Below the pieces are notes generated by a model. It was not told the origin of the DNA and did not search any database. It worked only from the letters and a program-made list of their open reading frames with translations. This document shows positions 44,349-53,775 of a DNA stretch of 64,000 nt, piece after piece. A program made the position numbers and the translations under genes. Within the stretch, counting starts at the first letter, position 1, and each line of letters starts with the position of its first letter. The DNA comes from Ktedonobacterales bacterium (GTDB lineage Bacteria; Chloroflexota; Ktedonobacteria; Ktedonobacterales; DATBGS01), in assembly GCA_036557285.1 (NCBI GenBank), contig DATBHW010000046.1:1-64000 (forward strand). Direction: 5' to 3'.

Positions 44349-45293
44349 CTAGAACGTTGGCCGCGTGGCAAAAATGCTCAAGGGCAGATAGGCGGAGACA
44401 ATCCAGTTGGGCGCGTCAACGACTTCGCTGATCTTCAGGTCAACGGCGGCTCCGCAGAGGCAATACGCCTGCTCGCGGGTCATGTTATGCTCAGCGGAGA
44501 GGTAGTCAATGATATAGCGGATAGCCTGCTGGGTGTCCTTGAACAGGTCCGGGCCATGCGCTGTTGCCACGTAATACCCGGCTTCATCGGCCACCGTCAG
44601 CTTCTTGCCTGGGGGAGTCAGGAAGCGCAGTTCGGGGATGTTTGCGCCTTTCTTCAGGTTGAAGCGCAGGGTGACGGTCATCAAGGTTTCAACGCCGGTG
44701 CCATTGACTTCGCCGTCGCCCTGGGCGGAATGGCAATCGCCGCAGGAGAAGAGTGCGCCGGGTACCAGCACCGGAAACCAGACTTTGGCGCCAGGGGTCA
44801 GGTGGCGAATATCAATATTGCCCGCGTTCTCGCGCGGCGGGATGGTGATCAAGCGACCTGATTCGCGTGGGCCAACGCCCATTACGCCACAAAACGGCTC
44901 GTAGGGGATGCGAATGTCAGGTCGGAAGATAACGGAGTTCCCCTCAAACGAGTAGTGATGCAGGTAGGGGTTAGAGAAGTCCTCGGCCAGCAAGCCAAAG
45001 CCAGGGATTACTGCATTCCAGCCCCAGCCCTTGTGCTGAATGCTGATGATGTCCACTTCCAGGGCGTCTCCGGGTTCGGCTCCCTCCACGTAGACGGGGC
45101 CGGTCAGCGGATGGATGAACGCGAAGTCCAGGGCGCTGACTACTTCAGCGGGGGATTGCGGGGTCACTTGCCCGGCTGAGGCTTCGAGCGTCTCAAAGAC
45201 TACCGTGTCTCCGGGCTGGATATGCACACGCGGCGGGAGGGTGTTGTCCCAGAAGGCATGGGGTTGGGTGTCGTCGAGATGATGAGTTGCCAT
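44349..45293 (-). CDS. Acetamidase/formamidase family protein
   Basis: 314 residues of the FmdA/AmdA family: an N-terminal PPRVHIQPGDTVVFET, then LTGPVYVEGAEPGDALEVDI, PRESGRLITIPPRENAGNIDIRHL in pieces, and FSCGDCHSAQGDGEV around the active site. Members hydrolyse formamide or short amides to ammonia and acid. It is downstream of the thiolase on the same strand (about 70 bp), possibly in the same operon. Confidence 0.85.
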   Translation of the reverse strand: MATHHLDDTQPHAFWDNTLPPRVHIQPGDTVVFETLEASAGQVTPQSPAEVVSALDFAFIHPLTGPVYVEGAEPGDALEVDIISIQHKGWGWNAVIPGFGLLAEDFSNPYLHHYSFEGNSVIFRPDIRIPYEPFCGVMGVGPRESGRLITIPPRENAGNIDIRHLTPGAKVWFPVLVPGALFSCGDCHSAQGDGEVNGTGVETLMTVTLRFNLKKGANIPELRFLTPPGKKLTVADEAGYYVATAHGPDLFKDTQQAIRYIIDYLSAEHNMTREQAYCLCGAAVDLKISEVVDAPNWIVSAYLPLSIFATRPTF

Positions 45294-45364
45294 GTGAGTT
45301 CCCCTTTCGCTGAGATCGTTCCGTTGAACAGTTTCTACTGAAGAGTTTCTACGCTACGCCATAT

Positions 45365-46567
45365 TCAGTTCAGCCGCTCGATGATCGTGGCGATGCCCTG
45401 GCCGACGCCAATACACATCGTCGCCAGACCCAGCCGAGCGTCGCGCCGCTCCATTTCGTAGAGCAGAGTGGTCAGAATGCGCGCGCCTGAGCAGCCCAGT
45501 GGATGGCCCAGCGCGATAGCGCCGCCGTTGACGTTGGTGTGCTCGTGGTCCAATCCCAGCGCGCGCATGCACTGGAGGGTCTGGACGGCAAACGCCTCGT
45601 TGAGTTCGGCCAGATCAAGGTCGCTGGCGCGCAGCCCGGCGCGCTCCAGGGCTTTCTGCGTAGCCGGAATCGGCCCCAGGCCCATCTGCGCCGGATCGAC
45701 CCCGGCGACGGCGCTGGAAAGGATGCGCGCGCGTGGGCGCACGCCCAGGGCTTCGGCGCGTCGGCGGCTGGTAAGGACCAGGGCCGCTGCGCCGTCGTTG
45801 ATGCCTGCCGAATTGCCAGCGGTGACGCTGCCGCCCTGGCGGAAGACCGGCTTGAGCGCCGCCAGCTTTTCCAGGCTGGTGTCGGCGCGCGGCTGCTCGT
45901 CGGTATCCACCAGCATCGGCTCGCCCTTTTTCTGCGGGATGGGGACCGGGACAATCTCGTCGCGGAAGCGCCCGGCGCTGATGGCCGCGACGGCCCGCTG
46001 GTGGCTCGCCAGGGCGTAGGCGTCCTGATCGGCGCGGCTCACACGATGGGCCTCGGCCACGTTTTCGGCGGTTTCGCCCATGCTGTAGGGGTGGTACATC
46101 TCCGCCAGACGTGGATTGACGAAACGCCAGCCCAGCGTCGTGTCTTGCAGGTTCAGTGCGCCACGCGGAAAGGCCGCGTCGGGCTTGCCCAGCACAAAAG
46201 GCGCGCGCGTCATGCTCTCCACGCCTCCTGCCACAAACAGGTCGCCCGCGCCGGTCTGGATGGCCTGCGCGGCGCTGTTGACGGCCTGCAAGCCTGAGCC
46301 GCAGAGGCGATTGATCGTCTGGCCTGCCACGCTGATGGGCAGCCCGGCCAGCAAGAGCGCCATGCGCGCCACGTTGCGGTTATCTTCCCCCGCCTGGTTG
46401 GCGCAGCCCAGGATCACATCCTCGATAGCGTCTTTGGGTACGCCCGCCCGTTGCACTGCTTCGGCAATGACCAGCGCGGCCAGGTCATCGGGCCGGGCAT
46501 CTTTGAGCGCGCCAGCGTATTTGCCAATAGGTGTGCGTACTGCGGAAATAATGACAGCTTCGTCCAT
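45365..46567 (-). CDS. Thiolase, probably 3-oxoadipyl-CoA type
   Basis: A 400-residue thiolase with all catalytic residues: Cys in NRLCGSGLQ, His in [11 protein letters not shown], and the second Cys in TMCIGVGQG. The segment [16 protein letters not shown] and [13 protein letters not shown] resemble PcaF/PaaJ 3-oxoadipyl-CoA thiolases more than general acetoacetyl-CoA thiolases. With the crotonase 44 bp upstream this fits the last steps of phenylacetate or beta-ketoadipate breakdown. General beta-oxidation is the alternative. Confidence 0.85.
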   Translation of the reverse strand: MDEAVIISAVRTPIGKYAGALKDARPDDLAALVIAEAVQRAGVPKDAIEDVILGCANQAGEDNRNVARMALLLAGLPISVAGQTINRLCGSGLQAVNSAAQAIQTGAGDLFVAGGVESMTRAPFVLGKPDAAFPRGALNLQDTTLGWRFVNPRLAEMYHPYSMGETAENVAEAHRVSRADQDAYALASHQRAVAAISAGRFRDEIVPVPIPQKKGEPMLVDTDEQPRADTSLEKLAALKPVFRQGGSVTAGNSAGINDGAAALVLTSRRRAEALGVRPRARILSSAVAGVDPAQMGLGPIPATQKALERAGLRASDLDLAELNEAFAVQTLQCMRALGLDHEHTNVNGGAIALGHPLGCSGARILTTLLYEMERRDARLGLATMCIGVGQGIATIIERLN

Positions 46568-46611
46568 CGGTGGCTCCTCCCTTGCCTTGGGAATGGCGGA
46601 TGCCGTGTTGC

Positions 46612-47385
46612 TTATTTGCCCTTGAAGGTTGGCTGGCGCTTTTCGACGAATGCCTGCATGCCCTCTTTCTGATCTTCGGTAGCGAAGAGCAGGGCGAAAT
46701 TACGGCGCTCGAACACCAGCCCATCTTCCAACGGCGCTTCAAACGCGCGCAGAACAGACTCTTTTGCCAGCCGCAGGGCGATGGGCGCTTTGGACGCCAG
46801 CAAGCGCGCCAGCTTCTTTGCCTCGTCCAGCAACTGATCGGCGGGATACACGTGATTGACTAATCCGGCAGCGGCCATCTCCTGGGCGCTGAGCGGCGCG
46901 CCGGTCAGGACCAGTTCCATCGCTTTATATTTTCCAAGCGAGTGAGCCAGCCGCTGTGTGCCGCCCGCGCCAGGGATGACGCCCAGGTTGATCTCCGGCT
47001 GGCCGAAGCGGGCATTCTCGCTGGCAAGAATCAGATCGCAGTGCATCGCCAGTTCGCATCCGCCGCCCAACGCGAAGCCATTCACGGCGGCAATGAGCGG
47101 CTTGTGGATGCGTCGAATGCGCTCCCAGGCTTGAAAGGAGCCGGTGAGCATGGTGACAGGGGTGGCGTCGGCCATCTCGGCTATATCGGCCCCGGCGGCA
47201 AAGGCGCGATCACCCGCGCCGGTGATGATAGCGCAGCCAATCGCCGGATCGCGGTCAGCGGCCTCCAGGGCGGTGGCTACTTCGCCGATCAGATCCCAGT
47301 TGAGGGCATTTAATTTCGCAGGGCGGTTCAGCGTGATGATCTCTATCCGCTCCTCTTGCTCCACCAGAATATACTGATAGTCCAC
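46612..47385 (-). CDS. Enoyl-CoA hydratase
   Basis: A 257-residue crotonase of full length. The oxyanion hole is in [11 protein letters not shown] and [16 protein letters not shown]; the two catalytic glutamates lie in the stretch from [13 protein letters not shown] to [10 protein letters not shown]-terminal [16 protein letters not shown] is typical. It is similar to PaaF and short-chain enoyl-CoA hydratases. First gene of the operon with thiolase and the formamidase-like protein. Confidence 0.88.
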   Translation of the reverse strand: MDYQYILVEQEERIEIITLNRPAKLNALNWDLIGEVATALEAADRDPAIGCAIITGAGDRAFAAGADIAEMADATPVTMLTGSFQAWERIRRIHKPLIAAVNGFALGGGCELAMHCDLILASENARFGQPEINLGVIPGAGGTQRLAHSLGKYKAMELVLTGAPLSAQEMAAAGLVNHVYPADQLLDEAKKLARLLASKAPIALRLAKESVLRAFEAPLEDGLVFERRNFALLFATEDQKEGMQAFVEKRQPTFKGK

Positions 47386-47523
47386 GCAAAAGACTCCTCT
47401 CTCCAGCCCAGGGCGTATCTTGTCGGCGTCGGCAAGATATTGGGCGCTGCTTGATGCTGCTCTTGCGGCCCATTATACCAAATCTGCATGAAGGGGAGCG
47501 TTTTGCTTGCAGTGCTTAACGCG

Positions 47524-48483
47524 CTAGGCTTTTCTGGTGGGGTGTTTTTCCTGCTTGCCCGGCTGGCCCTCCGGCCCTGGCTCTTCCTCTGGCGCAATCT
47601 TGTCGCCCAGCTTTGCCTGGTGTCGCTGTAAGACCTCATCCACCTGCTCCCTGAGCGACGCCGCCCTGGATCGGATGCGCTCGCCAGATGGCAGCGCCGA
47701 CGGAGCGCCGCTGGCCTGGGCAGCAGCAGGTTCTGCGGGAGCGGCAGGCGCCCGCCGGAGCCGCGAGCCTTCGGCAGCGCCTGGAGGAGGAAGCTGGCGG
47801 CGTTGGTTGGGCTTCTGCTGCTGGCTCGCTTTCATCCGCGCGAGCTGCTCCTCTACTGTTTCGCGTTTAGAGAGGTGGGAAAGCTGGGCATCCAGGTTGT
47901 TGCTGGCGCTGCGCCGCGCCTCGTCTTGCACGGCGGCTGCCCGCGCCTCGTGGTCCATGATTTTATCTTCTGCCCGGCGCACGCGCTCCTGGGTTTCCTC
48001 TTGCTTATTTTTAGAGAGCGTTTCGTAGACAGCTTGCTGTATGTTCGCCCGGCGGCGGCGCATCTGCAACAGTTCAATATTGAGTTCAGTCTCTTCGGTT
48101 TTGGCCTGAAGCTGTTTGAGGGCGTTACGCATAGTCACAATCAGGTGCTGCTGCTCTTCGTGCTGCCGACGATAGTTCTCCAGCAGGCGCATGGTGTCCA
48201 GGCGCTGCTGAAGGCTTTTGCGCGCCTGGGCGTCGTCGTTGTGCGCTACGGCGGCCTCTGCTTTGTGCTGCCACTGGGCCGCCTCCTTAGAGAGTGCTTC
48301 GCAGCGGCTCTGGAGTTGATGTTCCTGAGCGATAGCCGTCGCTACCTGAGTCTTGACCTGCATCATCTGGTTACGCAAATCTTGCTGTAACTGGCGCAGC
48401 ATGTGTTCCGGGTCTTCGGATTGTTCGAGGATGTCATTGATGTTGGCCCGGATCAGCATCATTACCCGTTGCAGCAATTTCAT
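47524..48483 (-). CDS. pspA: PspA/IM30-family protein
   Basis: A 319-residue coiled-coil protein. MLIRANINDILEQSEDPEHMLRQLQQDL is the canonical PspA/IM30 start; long helices follow to about residue 225, then a Pro/Ala-rich tail of about 95 residues. PspA proteins form ESCRT-III-like assemblies that protect leaky membranes. The next gene upstream encodes a small membrane protein, and flotillin/NfeD genes follow on the same strand further upstream, a common envelope-stress neighbourhood. Confidence 0.9.
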   Translation of the reverse strand: MKLLQRVMMLIRANINDILEQSEDPEHMLRQLQQDLRNQMMQVKTQVATAIAQEHQLQSRCEALSKEAAQWQHKAEAAVAHNDDAQARKSLQQRLDTMRLLENYRRQHEEQQHLIVTMRNALKQLQAKTEETELNIELLQMRRRRANIQQAVYETLSKNKQEETQERVRRAEDKIMDHEARAAAVQDEARRSASNNLDAQLSHLSKRETVEEQLARMKASQQQKPNQRRQLPPPGAAEGSRLRRAPAAPAEPAAAQASGAPSALPSGERIRSRAASLREQVDEVLQRHQAKLGDKIAPEEEPGPEGQPGKQEKHPTRKA

Positions 48484-48498
48484 CGTGCGCTCCCTTTT

Positions 48499-49026
48499 TC
48501 AGTCGTCGCTACTCGTCTGTTCGCTATCAATCCCCATCCTGCGCAGGCGTTGTAAGAGATCGCGGTGCTGCCAGAGCCGGTCTCGCACCATCGCGCGCTC
48601 TGAGTGGCGGAAGTTGAGGCAAGAATGGGTGCGTTGTACAGCGCCCTGGCCGGACCCCCACTGGCAAACGCCCGCAGCATAGTTGTCTTCCGCAGGTTTA
48701 TAGAATGAGCAGCAGCCACAATAGCGTCTCGAATAGGAGAATCGTGAAGCAGCCCACTCGACCAGCGCGAAAAACAGGCCCAGGCTGCCAAAAAACATCA
48801 GCGCGCAGCCAAAGAGCAAGAACAGCCCGGCATAGCCCACGTTATGATGCAGCACTGCTATGAAAAATCCAAAGATCAAGATCAGGCCCATGCTGACCAT
48901 CACACAGGCTGCTCCCAGGCTTCGGGGGTCTTGCAGGTCCAGGAAATGTTTGAGTGAGAAGCGGCGCAGCCAGTATACGCGCTCACGGCGCTGAACACGA
49001 CGGTTGGGTTGATGAGGGGCAGACAT
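48499..49026 (-). CDS. Small membrane protein with Cys-rich segment
   Basis: 175 residues: a basic N-terminus, two to three hydrophobic helices (CVMVSMGLILIFGFFIAV, then FLLFGCALMFFGSLGLFF), then a cytoplasmic part with a CGCCSFYK...C cysteine cluster that may bind metal. I do not recognise the family. It lies 15 bp upstream of pspA, so it may anchor or regulate PspA at the membrane. Confidence 0.6.
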   Translation of the reverse strand: MSAPHQPNRRVQRRERVYWLRRFSLKHFLDLQDPRSLGAACVMVSMGLILIFGFFIAVLHHNVGYAGLFLLFGCALMFFGSLGLFFALVEWAASRFSYSRRYCGCCSFYKPAEDNYAAGVCQWGSGQGAVQRTHSCLNFRHSERAMVRDRLWQHRDLLQRLRRMGIDSEQTSSDD

Positions 49027-49233
49027 AGCGAACCTCCCGCAGTCTGGAAGGGGGCATCCACTGATCGTTCCTTCGATCTCTATCGCTCTCTCTTCTCTCC
49101 TATCACTCGCTCTTCTCTCCTATTGTACCGCTCAGCGCCCGCCACTTCAACGTAGGCAAAACGTAGAAAGAAAAACGTAGCAAGCGGAAGCGACATCAAA
49201 CAGTGACGCCGCTTCCCGCCCGACAACGATGAA

Positions 49234-50781
49234 CTAGCTGGTTTTGTCCTCATCCTGAGCGTTGGCTTCTACCGTGACGCCATTTGACCCGTTGACGCTG
49301 GCGCTGTCTTGTGTCGCTCCGTTCATGACTGGCACATGGCTCATCAGATCGGAGACTTTCTGGCCGGTCAGCGCCTCGAAGAGCGCGGGCGCCTGGGCCA
49401 CCATGTTGACAATATCGGTGGTCAGACGGCTCGCTCCCAGCCCTGTGCCGTTGGCTGCGCCTGTGGAGACGATGGTCACTTTGTCCACTTTGCTCAGCGG
49501 CTCGGCTATGGCGCGCACGACTTCCGGCAGGCTGGTGAGCAGCTTATCCATCACGGCAGCCTGGTTGTACTCGTGATACGCAGCGGCCTTCACCCGCATG
49601 GCTTCGGCTTCAGCCTCGCCCTTGGCCCTGATGACTTCGGCCTCGGCCAGACCCTGCGCCCGCCGCAGTTCGGCCTCGGCCAGACCCCTGGCTTTGTTCG
49701 CGGCGGCTTCCGCCTCACCGGCCATCCGTGTCGCGTCGGCGCGGCCCGTGGCTTCCAGGGCGATCCGCTGGCGCTCGGCTTCGGCGACGGTCTCAACGCG
49801 CTTGCGCTCGTATTCGGCGGCCTTCAGGACGGTGGCTTGCAGTTCCAGTTCTCGACGCTGGATTTCGGCTTCCTGCACCTTGACCTGTGCCGTCTTTTCC
49901 AACTCCTGCACTTTCACGGCCTCGGTGATCACCTGCTGCTGCATCACGTTGGCCTGCACGTCATAGGACTTGTCGGCTTTGGCCTGCTCTTGCTTGACCT
50001 GAGCGTCGTAAGCGGCTTTCTTCAGCGCCAGGTCGCGCTGATATTCCGCCTGCTTAGTCATCGAGAGGGTTTCAGCCTCGACCCGCTTCTGGTCGGCTTC
50101 AGCCTTGGCAATAGCGGCGGCACGCATGGCGTCGGCCTGCTGGATTTGCGTATCGCGGGCGGCCAGCGCGGCGGCGATGCGCGCCTCTTTCTGGATGCGC
50201 TCGATTTCTGGCCGACCCATGTTGTTGATGAACTCGATCTTGTCGCGCACCTCTTTGATGGTGAAGGAGACGATCTCCAACCCCATCTTTGCCATGTCGC
50301 TGGAACTGGTCTGGCGCATCTTCTCGCTGACCATCTCCGGCTCTTTGACCAACTGCTCGACGGTCAACTGGCCGACGACGCCGCGCAGGTGGCCTTCCAT
50401 GACCAGCCGGATGACTGCCTGGCGCTCATCCCAGGATTTGCTCAAGAACTGCTCGGCGGCAGTGATGATGCTCTCCTGGTCGGATTTGACCTTGAGCTGG
50501 GTCACGGCCTCAACGTTGACGGCGACGCCCTGATTGCTATACAGGTCTTGCGCCGGGGCGACATCAAACGACATCAACTCCAGGGAGAAGGTCGCCGCGC
50601 GCTGGAAAAGGGGCCAGACCCAGGCTGATCCCCCGGTGACGACGCTTACACCACCGCGCCCATACTTAATCAGCGCCTGGTTGGGTGGGACTTTTCTCAG
50701 CAAGCTCCCCCAAATCCAAAAGAACAGCACCAGGAAGACCGCGATTGCCACAGCCAGGATCAAGACTGTTGTCAAACCCAT
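49234..50781 (-). CDS. Flotillin-like SPFH protein
   Basis: 515 residues: one N-terminal membrane hairpin (VLILAVAIAVFLVLFFWIW), an SPFH domain (VPPNQALIKYGRGG, LELMSFDVAP, GHLRGVVGQLTVEQL), then about 200 residues of Ala/Glu/Lys-rich coiled coil with EAEA repeats and a flotillin C-terminus. This matches bacterial FloT/YuaG, a scaffold of membrane microdomains. The NfeD-like gene 83 bp upstream is its usual partner. Confidence 0.9.
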   Translation of the reverse strand: MGLTTVLILAVAIAVFLVLFFWIWGSLLRKVPPNQALIKYGRGGVSVVTGGSAWVWPLFQRAATFSLELMSFDVAPAQDLYSNQGVAVNVEAVTQLKVKSDQESIITAAEQFLSKSWDERQAVIRLVMEGHLRGVVGQLTVEQLVKEPEMVSEKMRQTSSSDMAKMGLEIVSFTIKEVRDKIEFINNMGRPEIERIQKEARIAAALAARDTQIQQADAMRAAAIAKAEADQKRVEAETLSMTKQAEYQRDLALKKAAYDAQVKQEQAKADKSYDVQANVMQQQVITEAVKVQELEKTAQVKVQEAEIQRRELELQATVLKAAEYERKRVETVAEAERQRIALEATGRADATRMAGEAEAAANKARGLAEAELRRAQGLAEAEVIRAKGEAEAEAMRVKAAAYHEYNQAAVMDKLLTSLPEVVRAIAEPLSKVDKVTIVSTGAANGTGLGASRLTTDIVNMVAQAPALFEALTGQKVSDLMSHVPVMNGATQDSASVNGSNGVTVEANAQDEDKTS

Positions 50782-50864
50782 TTTCTGTTCCTACTCTTTC
50801 CACAGCCTCTTTCCACAGCAGAGGCTGCTCTATTCATTCACTTATGCCTGAGAGTAGCTCTGGT

Positions 50865-51680
50865 TTACGGTTGTTCGTTCAGGTTAGACGAGATTGCATC
50901 CGTTGTCTGCGCAGAATCATTCCCCCTTTGCTGCATGCGCAGGGCGTCATCCAATTCATCAGTATCAGCAATAAAGCGGTCCCATGTTTGTACCTGCGCA
51001 ATCCCTTTTTCATAGCCAACAATGACCACCTCAGCGTCGCGGGCAATGGCCTGGGCATCCACGCTGCGTGCGCCCAGGCTTTTGCGTCCGCCGCCCCCCT
51101 TGGTGTAGATAACTTCGCCAATGCCGCCCGCGCGAATGGGCATGCTGACGGTGGCGAGCGTACCAATCAGTTCCGAGCTTTCGGCGGTCAATTCCCCATC
51201 ATCCCGCCCCATGAGCCGGTGCATGACCATCGTAATCAGCACCGCGCCCACCAGGCCCACCAGCAGTGCGATCATCGAGGCGAAGAGCGATCCGACATCT
51301 GCCAGGTTTTTGAGGACATAGCCAATCAGCCCAAACCAGAAGAGAAAGGTCAACAAGGCGTACAGATTGAGGAAGCCTGCCAGCAGCGCCCAGATCGGAG
51401 GGCCGGAGGGCGCTCCCTCTCCGCTGGTGGCGTTTGTCTGGGCGCCTGTGTGCGCAGTATGCCCTGCTGCGTGGCCGTGTGGCAGCGCGTGGTGCATGAC
51501 ACCGCTGGCGTGGCTGGCCCCTGCCGCGTGGCCGACGTGGCCGACATGTCCCAGGTGGCCGAAATGCCCCATATGGAAGTCTTCGTGTCCGGCCCCCAAC
51601 ACTGAAGAGATGATGAGAAACGTGCCGGAAACGACAAAACAGCCGATAAAGACCAGGGAGAGCGGATCGGTGGCAATCAT
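50865..51680 (-). CDS. NfeD-like membrane protein with His-rich loop
   Basis: 271 residues. An N-terminal helix is followed by a loop of about 50 residues with some 15 histidines, many as GH pairs (GHLGHVGHVGHAAG); then three membrane helices (WALLAGFLNLYALLTFLFWFG and on) and a C-terminal OB-like domain (SELIGTLATVSMPIRAGGIGEV) as in NfeD/YuaF. NfeD proteins pair with SPFH proteins. The His loop suggests metal binding or sensing and is not part of the usual family. ATG 51680 follows AGAGGTGA. Confidence 0.8.
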   Translation of the reverse strand: MIATDPLSLVFIGCFVVSGTFLIISSVLGAGHEDFHMGHFGHLGHVGHVGHAAGASHASGVMHHALPHGHAAGHTAHTGAQTNATSGEGAPSGPPIWALLAGFLNLYALLTFLFWFGLIGYVLKNLADVGSLFASMIALLVGLVGAVLITMVMHRLMGRDDGELTAESSELIGTLATVSMPIRAGGIGEVIYTKGGGGRKSLGARSVDAQAIARDAEVVIVGYEKGIAQVQTWDRFIADTDELDDALRMQQRGNDSAQTTDAISSNLNEQP

Positions 51681-51735
51681 GGTAAAGATCACCTCTTTTG
51701 CTCAGACAGAACGTGCCGAAACATGCTTCATAGCA

Positions 51736-52203
51736 CTAGCCTACCGGGTTCCCCAAGAGGCTGCCAGGCTCCTCCGGCGCCCGGTCCAGCAATTCATTCA
51801 GCACCTCAAATATGCGCCGGGGGTCTGGATGCTCCGCCAGCTTCTCAAAAACACGCTGAATCAGATGGTCAGAGCGCCATTCCTCCGCGCTGGCGGCCAG
51901 CCAGGTTGACAGACGCGCCTGGGGGTCTTCGATCTCTGTGAACAGATGCTCCTCATAGCCAGGTGGATCGCTCACCAGATAGCCCGGATGTACCTTAAAG
52001 AAACGCGCCAGCAAGGCGCGGCTTCGGGCCGAAAGATGCGGGCGCTTGCCGCCCTCGATCTGAGAGAGATACGCCTGGCTGAGCGTTTCGCCCAATTCCC
52101 GCAGCATCTCTTGCGAGACTTCAGCCTGGGTCATAGGGCGGCCCAGCCCGCGCATGCTGCCTTCGACGGCGCGCAGATGTTTCAGTTTTTGATGCAGGTC
52201 CAT
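51736..52203 (-). CDS. XRE-family transcriptional regulator
   Basis: 155 residues with an N-terminal helix-turn-helix (MTQAEVSQEMLRELGETLSQAYLSQIEGGKR) and an acidic C-terminal helical domain that may sense a ligand or oligomerise. It is 55 bp upstream of the NfeD-like gene in the same direction, so it probably controls the NfeD/flotillin genes and itself through the palindrome at 52233-52251. Confidence 0.8.
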   Translation of the reverse strand: MDLHQKLKHLRAVEGSMRGLGRPMTQAEVSQEMLRELGETLSQAYLSQIEGGKRPHLSARSRALLARFFKVHPGYLVSDPPGYEEHLFTEIEDPQARLSTWLAASAEEWRSDHLIQRVFEKLAEHPDPRRIFEVLNELLDRAPEEPGSLLGNPVG

Positions 52204-52232
52204 AAGAGTTCTGCCCGGTTCTTTTTACTATT

Positions 52233-52271
52233 TGTTATAATTCCTATAACAGATTGCAATCAAAAAGTCAA
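52233..52271 (-). promoter_or_regulatory. Promoter and operator of the XRE gene
   Basis: On the minus strand TTGACT (52271-52266), 17 bases, TATAGG (52248-52243). The perfect palindrome TGTTATA-attcc-TATAACA (52233-52251) covers the -10 box, a classical autorepression layout. Confidence 0.65.
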
Positions 52272-52313
52272 GAGGATTGGCCCTCCTCCATTACAAGCTA
52301 CAAGCCCTTCCCG

Positions 52314-52343
52314 TTGACGGAATTGGGTACTTGACAGTATAAT
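52314..52343 (+). promoter_or_regulatory. Promoter of the citrate synthase gene
   Basis: TTGACG (52314-52319), an 18-base spacer and a perfect TATAAT (52338-52343), 120 bases before the start codon. A 9-base direct repeat ACTTGACAG, one copy in the spacer and one just after the -10, may be an activator or repressor site. Confidence 0.7.
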
Positions 52344-52462
52344 ACTTGACAGAATCGCATACGACTTGTGGAACTGTCATATTGCGTTTGCTTCACTGCT
52401 GAAGTACCACTGGAGCGGCGCTTTCTGCCTGCGCCGCCGATCTGAACCACGGAGGCTTTGCT

Positions 52463-53641
52463 ATGTCTGGAAGTTCTGGCGCCATTACCCCCTCCAAAAG
52501 CAGTCTTGCGGGAGCAGATCAACCGCTCAAAGGGGGTTTGGAAGAGGTCGTTGCTGCATCTTCCTCCATCTGCGAATTGAATGGGAAGGAAGGCAAACTT
52601 TCCTATTTTGGCATTGATATTCACGACCTGGCAAAGTATTCAACGTTTGAAGAAACCACTTATCTCCTCTGGCATGGAACACTCCCCAATAAGTCCCAAC
52701 TTGACCAATTGACCAGGAGCCTGCATACCAGCCGGGAGCTTCCCGAAGAAGTTCTGGCTTTGATGCGCGCTTTCCCCAGCACCGCGAAACCGATGGATGT
52801 GCTGCGAACGGTGGTATCTACGCTGGGGCTGTATGATCCTGACGCGGGGGATGAATCTCAGGAGGCCAATATCCGTAAGGCTGCCCGCCTGACCGCGCAG
52901 TTGCCAACGATTGTTGCCAGCGCCGAACGCATTCGTAATGGTCAGAATGTCGTCGCGCCGCGCGCTGATTTGAGCCAGGCGGCCAATTTTCTCTATATGC
53001 TGACCGGCCAGGAGCCTGAGGCATACAATGCCCATGTCATGGACCTGGCGCTGATTTTGCACGCCGACCACGAGTTCAACGCCTCGACTTTTGCCGCGCG
53101 GGTCACAGCAGCTACCCTGGCCGATATGTACTCGGCGATTACTTCGGCCCTTGGCGCACTCAGCGGCCCGTTGCATGGCGGCGCCAACGAGCAGGTGATG
53201 CGCATGCTGCTGCGCATGGGCAGCGTTGACAACGTGGAACGTTATCTGGAGCAGGCGCTGGCAAAGAAAGAAAAGATCATGGGCTTCGGGCATCGCGTCT
53301 ACAAGACCGAAGACCCCCGCGCGACCCACCTGCGCCAGATCTCCCATGACCTGGGCGAGCGCGCGGGCGATACGAAATGGTTCGACATGTCGTGCAAGGT
53401 GGAGTTATATATCAAAGAACACAAGGGTCTGAACGCGAACGTTGATTTCTATTCCGCCACCACCTATTACCAGATTGGCATCCCCCTCGACCTCTTTACG
53501 CCGATCTTCGCGTGCAGCCGCATCGCAGGCTGGACCGCTCACGTACTGGAACAGTACGCCAATAACCGATTGATTCGCCCTCTGGCTCACTACAGCGGCC
53601 CGACTAATGTTGCCTATACGCTCGTCGATCAGCGCGCCTGA
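52463..53641 (+). CDS. Citrate (or 2-methylcitrate) synthase
   Basis: A 392-residue citrate synthase with catalytic histidines in GPLHGGANEQV and MGFGHRVYKT and the Asp in VDFYSATTYYQIGIP. The length and N-terminus (ICELNGKEGKLSYFGIDIHDLA) are those of the type I/short citrate synthases that include PrpC. A propionyl-CoA pathway elsewhere in the window makes methylcitrate synthase possible; the sequence alone does not decide. The ribosome site is GGAGG. Monocistronic, with its own promoter and terminator. Confidence 0.9.
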   Translation: MSGSSGAITPSKSSLAGADQPLKGGLEEVVAASSSICELNGKEGKLSYFGIDIHDLAKYSTFEETTYLLWHGTLPNKSQLDQLTRSLHTSRELPEEVLALMRAFPSTAKPMDVLRTVVSTLGLYDPDAGDESQEANIRKAARLTAQLPTIVASAERIRNGQNVVAPRADLSQAANFLYMLTGQEPEAYNAHVMDLALILHADHEFNASTFAARVTAATLADMYSAITSALGALSGPLHGGANEQVMRMLLRMGSVDNVERYLEQALAKKEKIMGFGHRVYKTEDPRATHLRQISHDLGERAGDTKWFDMSCKVELYIKEHKGLNANVDFYSATTYYQIGIPLDLFTPIFACSRIAGWTAHVLEQYANNRLIRPLAHYSGPTNVAYTLVDQRA

Positions 53642-53655
53642 TACGCCATGACAGA

Positions 53656-53684
53656 AGAGGGCAGGCCACGCTGGCCTGCCCTCT
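53656..53684 (+). terminator. Terminator of citrate synthase
   Basis: A perfect 13-bp stem AGAGGGCAGGCCA/TGGCCTGCCCTCT with a 3-base loop, 15 bases after the stop. There is no strong T-run. Confidence 0.7.
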
Positions 53685-53775
53685 CTGATGTGCGCCTTCT
53701 GCGTTTGCCATCCTGTAGATGGATGTCTCTGTGTGGCTCGCTCATCCGTTTAATAGAAAGATGAGGAGGTATAAC

